A stretch of 8,618 bases of DNA from positions 1 to 8,618 of the forward strand of contig JAKLHH010000255.1 of the NCBI GenBank assembly GCA_022710245.1, read 5' to 3'. A model generated the notes under the pieces. It was not told the DNA's origin, searched no databases, and saw nothing but the letters and a program-made list of their open reading frames with translations. This DNA comes from Myxococcota bacterium. GTDB taxonomy: Bacteria > Myxococcota > Polyangia > GCA-2747355 > JAKLHH01. Shown here piece by piece: positions 4,831 to 8,618 of the stretch (the first letter of the stretch is position 1; each line of letters starts with the position of its first letter). Position numbers and translations under genes: made by a program.

Positions 4831-7458
4831 TCAGCGCCGAGCCTCGGGCCCGGGCGCTCCCCGGCGGGCGGCTCGGCGCCGGAGCGCTCCGAGCAGATCC
4901 CTGGCCACCTTCCAGCGATCACCCCCGTCCATGGGCGAGAGAGTGGCGTCGAACCCCGACAGGGTCCCGTGCATGGAGACGGAGGCCTTGATCCAGCGGA
5001 AGTGGATCGCGGAGAGCGCCGCTCCGCCCGCGGCGGTCGCCTGCAGGGTGGCCTCGAGCAGGTCCCTGGCGGAGCTCTGCTTCAGATCGGGCAGGAGGCG
5101 GCGCAGCTGCTGCTCGATCCGCGAGCACGTGGTCGCGCGCTCGACCAGGGCGAGAGTCGCGGCGGTGCTCATCGCGACGAGGGCGCGGGCCATCGCCGGG
5201 TAGCTCCGCAGGAACCAGCCGACGAGGAGACGACCGGCGACGTGGTAGTCGGGGCCGGAGGGCTCGACGGTGCTGCCGAAGTCGATCAGCCCGAGCTCGC
5301 GGCCATTGCCGAGCACCAGCAGGTTGCCCTCGTGGAGGTCTCCGTGGATGTTGCGATGGATCAGGTGCTGCGCGGCGAAGCTCGCGGTCATCGCGCTGCG
5401 CAGGCGCTGCAGGGCCGCGAGGGAGAGGTCCGGGGTCGGGCCCTCGACGCGGGCCGAGCCGTCTGGCCCCACCCTGATCACGGTCGCGTGCTGGACCGGG
5501 TGGTCGAAGCGCAGGCGCACCTGGTAGCCGCCACCGAGGCTGGCGGTGGTGACCGCCCGCGGCTCCAGGCCGAAGGCGCGGACCGCCAGCACCCTCGCGC
5601 GCTCCACCGCGTCGGCCTCCGGATCGCCGCGGCGCAGCGGTCCTGCGGCGATCGGCGTGGCGCGCGCCTCCTGGGCGCGCCCGCAGCGGGCGACGAACGA
5701 GGAGAGCCGCTCCCCCCGCAGGAGCTCCATGGTGATGACCCGCTTGCCCGAGTGCGCGCCGTAGATGCGGGGCACCCTGATGCGCTGGTCGCCGGCGGAC
5801 TGCTCGGCGAAGCGGCGCGTGGCTGCGATCTCGCGCTCGAAGTCGATCTCGGTCTGGAAGGAGCGGACCAGGTCGGGCAGGGTGGTCTCCATCGCGTCGG
5901 TCACCTGCGAGACAGCGCGGCGCAGATCCGCTGGCGCGCCGGTCAGCGCGGTCAGCGCCTCGCGCGCGAGGGCGGTCGCGAGGCGGGTGACGCGGAGCGT
6001 GTCCTCGAAGCGCTCCTCCAGGTCGGGGCGCTGCACCTTCACCACCACGTCGACGAGGCGGCCACCTTCGCGCAGCGTGGCGCGGTGCACCTGCCCGATC
6101 GAGCCGGCGGCGAGCGGCGTCTCGGAGAAGGCCACCAGGTCCCGCAGGGCGGCGGGCGAGAGGGAGGCGCGGAGCTGGCGGCGGACCTCGCGCGGGGGCA
6201 TCGGGGAGACCCGATCCTGCAGCGAGCGGAGGGCGAGCAGCACAGGGCTCTCCACCGAGGTGTCACTGCCCAGCAGCTCGGCCCGCAGCGCGGGGTGGTT
6301 CACCGCGGTCTGCAGCACCTTGACGAAGATGGGGCCCAGCCCCTCGGCCGACTCCTTGATCACGCGCGCGCGGTCCGGCGCGGGCATCGCGGAGTTCCGC
6401 ATCGCGCCGGCGATGCGGAGGCCGCCGAGCAGGAGCCTGCCGGCGGAGGTGAGGTCGCCCGCCAGCTCTCTCATCGCGGCGCGTGCCTGCGGGGTGACCC
6501 GCATCAGCCGCGAGAGGTCCCGCTCCAGCTGCTGGTTCAGCGCCGCGAGCTCCTCGGCGGAGGGCTCGAGAGCGTCAGCCGCACGCACGGCCCGGTTGAC
6601 CCGGCGCGCGACGCGGGGGAGCAGGCGAGCGAGCTTCGCGACCTGGCCGGCGAGCGCGCGGCTCCGTTGCGTCGGCGAGAGGGTCGGCTCGGTGCCGACG
6701 GCTCCCAGTCGCAGCAAGCGGGCCGCGGCGACCGTCACCTCGCGCTCGACGCCGAGGCTGCGAGCGGAGAGGCGGGCCAGCCCGGTCAGGTAGCCGGCGA
6801 GCGCGGCTCTGACCGGCGCCCGCACCTCGCGCGGGACCTCGACCGCGATCTGCGAGAGCGCCGCCATCTCCATCCGTGCCGCCACGCGCAGCACCTGGAC
6901 GGCGCGCTCGATCGCGCCACGGAACTCCGGCTGACGGTAGCCGACGAGGAGCCGGTCGAGCGCGGCTCCTTCACGCGCCAGGTCCTGGGGCAGGAAGCTC
7001 GCCCAGCAGGAGCTCGCCAGCGACTCGCGCAGCTTGCCCGCGGGGCGCAGCGCGTCCTCGAGGGACCGGCCCAGGCGGTGGCCGGCGGGCGCCAGCGTGT
7101 TGAGCGCGGCCAGGCTCTGCGCGACGCTGTGGACGGCGTCCGTCAGGCTCGGCCCCATGGCCTCGTCGAGGAGCGCGCGTCGACGCTCGACGGGGAGCTC
7201 GGGATCGACGAAGGAGCGACCGGCCGCGCGGAGCGGAGTGGTGTCGACTCGCCGGAGTCGCTGCAGCGCTTGGTGCGCGCGGGCCGCCTTGGCTCGCAGG
7301 TGCTGCACCTGGCGAGCGGCGCGATGCCTGAGGGTCGGTCCCCTCGCCGCGGCCTCCGGCGCCGCGAGGCCGCAGAGGGAGAGCGCGGTGACGAGCAGCG
7401 CGGCCCGGCGTGGGCCGCGAGGTCGCGCTCGAGCAGGGGAGATGGCGTGGGCCGGCAT
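4831..7458 (-). CDS. UbiB/AarF (ABC1/ADCK) family kinase-like protein with export signal
   Basis: The product is 875 aa, against about 550 for E. coli UbiB. Residues 1-38 look like a signal peptide (basic GPRR, core AALLVTALSLCGLA, AAA cleavage site). Residues 40-365 are a predicted helical extension of unknown role. The UbiB-type core follows: LGPIFVKVLQ (374-383, the KxGQ motif with Gly replaced by Leu), LQDRV (413-417), the A-rich nucleotide loop AAGSIGQVH (450-458), K474 in VVVKVQRP, ExD as E537/D539, hinge ME at 577-578, catalytic loop HGDLHEGN (705-712, D707 and N712) and DFG (726-728). About 100 extra residues (roughly 590-690) sit between hinge and catalytic loop. The C-terminal membrane helices of UbiB are absent. 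Family members bind nucleotides and act in ubiquinone or lipid metabolism; here the substrate is unknown. AGGAGGAG upstream fixes the ATG at 7458. The product of the next gene downstream is also secreted. Confidence 0.9.
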   Translation of the reverse strand: MPAHAISPARARPRGPRRAALLVTALSLCGLAAPEAAARGPTLRHRAARQVQHLRAKAARAHQALQRLRRVDTTPLRAAGRSFVDPELPVERRRALLDEAMGPSLTDAVHSVAQSLAALNTLAPAGHRLGRSLEDALRPAGKLRESLASSCWASFLPQDLAREGAALDRLLVGYRQPEFRGAIERAVQVLRVAARMEMAALSQIAVEVPREVRAPVRAALAGYLTGLARLSARSLGVEREVTVAAARLLRLGAVGTEPTLSPTQRSRALAGQVAKLARLLPRVARRVNRAVRAADALEPSAEELAALNQQLERDLSRLMRVTPQARAAMRELAGDLTSAGRLLLGGLRIAGAMRNSAMPAPDRARVIKESAEGLGPIFVKVLQTAVNHPALRAELLGSDTSVESPVLLALRSLQDRVSPMPPREVRRQLRASLSPAALRDLVAFSETPLAAGSIGQVHRATLREGGRLVDVVVKVQRPDLEERFEDTLRVTRLATALAREALTALTGAPADLRRAVSQVTDAMETTLPDLVRSFQTEIDFEREIAATRRFAEQSAGDQRIRVPRIYGAHSGKRVITMELLRGERLSSFVARCGRAQEARATPIAAGPLRRGDPEADAVERARVLAVRAFGLEPRAVTTASLGGGYQVRLRFDHPVQHATVIRVGPDGSARVEGPTPDLSLAALQRLRSAMTASFAAQHLIHRNIHGDLHEGNLLVLGNGRELGLIDFGSTVEPSGPDYHVAGRLLVGWFLRSYPAMARALVAMSTAATLALVERATTCSRIEQQLRRLLPDLKQSSARDLLEATLQATAAGGAALSAIHFRWIKASVSMHGTLSGFDATLSPMDGGDRWKVARDLLGALRRRAARRGAPGPEARR

Positions 7459-7461
7459 CGG

Positions 7462-7469
7462 CTCCTCCT
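7462..7469 (-). promoter_or_regulatory. Ribosome binding site for the UbiB-like gene
   Basis: AGGAGGAG on the minus strand, just before the ATG at 7458. It decides the start against a 70-residue upstream extension of the open frame to 7668, which has Arg/Ala-rich shadow composition. Confidence 0.8.
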
Positions 7470-7481
7470 GCGCGGGCAGGT

Positions 7482-7497
7482 TGCAGCTCCCGAGCCA
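7482..7497 (-). promoter_or_regulatory. Sigma-54-type promoter candidate
   Basis: On the minus strand, CTGGCTCG-ggag-CTGCA (counting the preceding C), with GG and GC exactly 10 nt apart. It differs from YTGGCACG-N4-TTGCW at two positions. The predicted transcription start near 7471 is directly before the ribosome binding site of the UbiB-like gene, giving a leader of about 13 nt. Confidence 0.6.
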
Positions 7498-7562
7498 GCC
7501 CCCGTGTCGGGTAGCCCGGTGGATTCGCGAGGCGCGGCGTGCACGAGCTGGCTCACCGGCGT

Positions 7563-7574
7563 GCCAGCGCTGGC
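7563..7574. repeat. 12-bp perfect palindrome, possible activator site
   Basis: gccagcgctggc is self-complementary and sits at a distance suitable for an enhancer-binding protein acting on the promoter at 7482-7497. It shares the core cagcgc/gcgctg with the inverted repeat at 1343-1366. The functional reading is inference. Confidence 0.35.
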
Positions 7575-7729
7575 TCGCGCGTCTTGCCCGGCATCGTCGA
7601 AGGACACCTCGGCCCACGGCACCTGAGCAGTCTTGCGCCCTGGTCACCCGCGGCGATCTGGACTGCACCGACGAGGCTGCTCACCACCGGTACGTCGCTC
7701 GACTTAGATGAGATATGACCAGAAGATGT

Positions 7730-7751
7730 GGATGAGGGCTTGGGGCTAGGG
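7730..7751 (+). other. Possible G-quadruplex-forming run
   Basis: G-runs GG (7730-7731), GGG (7736-7738), GGGG (7742-7745) and GGG (7749-7751) are separated by 3-4 nt, enough for a two-tier quadruplex on the plus strand. The site begins 9 bp after the stop of the thiamine-binding gene, on the non-transcribed side, so any role would be at DNA level. Only the pattern is seen. Confidence 0.25.
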
Positions 7752-7759
7752 CTCGTCCG

Positions 7760-8077
7760 CTACTCCCCCGTGCTGAGCTTGCGCCCCACCGTCCGCTCGA
7801 CGCGCTCGACCTTGCCGCGGAGCCGGCCCTCGGCGCCCTGGCGGGCGTCGACCTTGATGCTGCAGGTGATGCGGCGGCAGTCCTCGCTCATCCGCTCGTA
7901 GCAGGCGCGGATGACGCCGAAGACCTGGTCCCACTCGCCCTCGAGGCACGTCCCCATCGGGCCCAGCTGATACGGCACGCCGCTGCCGTCGATGATCTCC
8001 AGGCTGCGCGCCACGTAGTCACCGACCGACTCGCCCTTGTCGAGGGGCGACATGGAGAACTCCACGAGCACGGACAT
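7760..8077 (-). CDS. MTH1187/YkoF-type thiamine-binding protein
   Basis: The product is 105 aa, the usual length of this single-domain family (Thiamine_BP, formerly DUF77/UPF0045). The start VLVEFSMSPLDKGESV, then YVARSLEIID, the block YQLGPMGTCLEGEWDQVF (36-53) and RITCSIKVDARQG (69-81) match the family pattern closely. These are small cytoplasmic ferredoxin-like-fold proteins that assemble into oligomers and are thought to bind thiamine or a related pyrimidine; their cellular role is poorly defined. There is no signal peptide or membrane segment. The start is fixed by AGGAGGT with 6-nt spacing, located in the 14-bp gap after the stop of the upstream gene, so the two genes are very likely one transcript. 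No thiamine riboswitch is seen in the short gap. Confidence 0.92.
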   Translation of the reverse strand: MSVLVEFSMSPLDKGESVGDYVARSLEIIDGSGVPYQLGPMGTCLEGEWDQVFGVIRACYERMSEDCRRITCSIKVDARQGAEGRLRGKVERVERTVGRKLSTGE

Positions 8078-8091
8078 CGTCGACCTCCTGG

Positions 8092-8618
8092 TCAGCTCTC
8101 GCCCTCGTCCTCGCCGTCCTCGCCGCCCTCCTCATCGTCCTCGAGCTCCGAGAACGGGTCCAGCGTCTTGCCGAAGACCCCGTCGCCCCAGGCGAGGTTG
8201 CCCCCGAAGTTGAGCCGCGCGTGCTCCTTCCGGTCCTCCTCGTACTCCGGCGGGACCGTCCCGTAGGTCTCCTCGTCGGCGAGGAAGCCCGCCTGCTGCG
8301 CGAGCCAGACGTCGGCGGGGCCGTTGAGGCAGAGGTACGGCGTGTCGTCGACGTCGATGGTGAAGACCGGGTACTCGCCGTGCGCGTCCGTCGCGCCGAG
8401 GTAGAGGAAGCGGCGCGAGTCGGCGCCCCATCCCTCGAAGAGCACGCAGGGCGCGGTGAGGACCGCGGCGACCGGCGCGAAGGCCTCGGCCCACTCGCCG
8501 AGCTCCGCGTCGACGAGCTCCGCGAAGGACTGCGCCTCGCCGAGCTCGAACATCTCGCGGTCCTGCTCGAGCCAGCGCCGCAGCGCGGGCGTCAGGGGCC
8601 TGTCGCCGAGCGTCGCGG
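8092..8618 (-). CDS. SMI1/KNR4 (SUKH)-like protein, N-terminus outside window
   Basis: 174 residues are visible and the frame runs off the right edge without a stop. An ATG at 8553 exists, but the in-frame sequence before it (LGDRPLTPALRRWLEQDRE) reads as protein and resembles the opening of SUKH-type domains (LPxxLRxWL), so the true start is probably outside the window. Further on come VLFEGWGADSRRFLYLGATD, YPVFTIDVDDTPYLCLNGPADVWLAQQAGFL and a strongly acidic tail (ELEDDEEGGEDGEDEGES). There is no signal peptide in the visible part, so it appears cytoplasmic. SUKH proteins are often immunity proteins against contact-dependent toxins, but many myxobacterial homologues stand alone, and no toxin is visible here. 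The family assignment is tentative. It precedes the thiamine-binding gene by 14 bp in the same operon. Confidence 0.7.
   Translation of the reverse strand, partial: ATLGDRPLTPALRRWLEQDREMFELGEAQSFAELVDAELGEWAEAFAPVAAVLTAPCVLFEGWGADSRRFLYLGATDAHGEYPVFTIDVDDTPYLCLNGPADVWLAQQAGFLADEETYGTVPPEYEEDRKEHARLNFGGNLAWGDGVFGKTLDPFSELEDDEEGGEDGEDEGES

Larger units (their letters stand above)
7498..7759. other. Intergenic region upstream of the UbiB-like gene, no gene
   Basis: No coding frame is supported. The part nearest the UbiB-like gene has GCTGGCTC at 7547-7554 and 7569-7576 (22 bp apart, about two helical turns), with the reverse complement within the -24 promoter region (7492-7499). The second direct copy overlaps the 12-bp palindrome gccagcgctggc (7563-7574), about 95 bp before the predicted transcription start. 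A short AT-richer stretch is at about 7702-7735. A G-run cluster at 7730-7751 lies just past the stop of the thiamine-binding gene. No clear hairpin with T-run ends that gene. Confidence 0.5.

Noticed and set aside
4555..7626. A 1023-codon open frame on the plus strand, antisense to the UbiB-like gene
   Set aside because: Its translation is Gly/Arg/Glu/Ala-rich with no domain. Long antisense open frames are expected opposite GC-rich genes, and the minus frame has clear UbiB motifs and a ribosome binding site.
7459..7668. A 70-residue N-terminal extension of the UbiB-like protein
   Set aside because: Arg-rich non-coding-like composition that crosses the promoter and ribosome binding site. The ATG at 7458 directly precedes a signal peptide.

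Overview
The window is very GC-rich bacterial DNA with high-GC codon use, canonical GGAGG-type ribosome binding sites, many signal peptides and several -24/-12 (sigma-54-type) promoter matches. Together these suggest a Myxococcota/deltaproteobacteria-like organism. That placement is inference from style; no marker gene is present. No mobile element, CRISPR array or RNA gene was recognised.

Layout, left to right. (1) 1-1216, minus strand: a two-gene unit, a secreted protein of unknown function with a Thr/Pro/Ala-rich repetitive tail (530-1216), followed 8 bp later by a secreted trypsin-like serine protease (1-521) that runs off the left edge before its catalytic serine. (2) 1217-1587: a divergent regulatory region with inverted repeats and a very good sigma-54-type promoter at 1541-1557. 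(3) 1588-1884, plus: a 98-aa secreted Tyr/Gly-rich protein. (4) 1885-2216: no gene, but several nested inverted repeats. (5) 2217-3464, plus: a 415-aa single-pass membrane protein with an N-terminal zinc-ribbon motif and a PQQ-like C-terminal end. (6) 3465-3626: convergent intergenic space with two compact hairpins. (7) 3627-4607 and 4831-7458, minus: a secreted protein with a likely permuted papain-type His/Cys pair, and upstream of it an 875-aa UbiB/AarF (ABC1/ADCK) kinase-like protein with an apparent export signal, a long helical N-terminal extension and a roughly 100-residue insert in the kinase fold. (8) 7760-8618, minus: an MTH1187/YkoF-type thiamine-binding protein and, just upstream, a partial gene resembling SMI1/KNR4 (SUKH) proteins.

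Five of the eight genes encode proteins with signal peptides or a similar N-terminal segment, so the window is mostly about the cell envelope. The most notable pattern is that three of these genes (1588 plus, 4607 minus, 7458 minus) carry the same promoter-like string, TGGCnCG-N4-CTGCW, 38-45 bp before their start codons and in the correct orientation. This suggests a small sigma-54 regulon made of the UbiB-like protein, the papain-fold candidate and the small Tyr/Gly-rich protein. The joint function is unknown.
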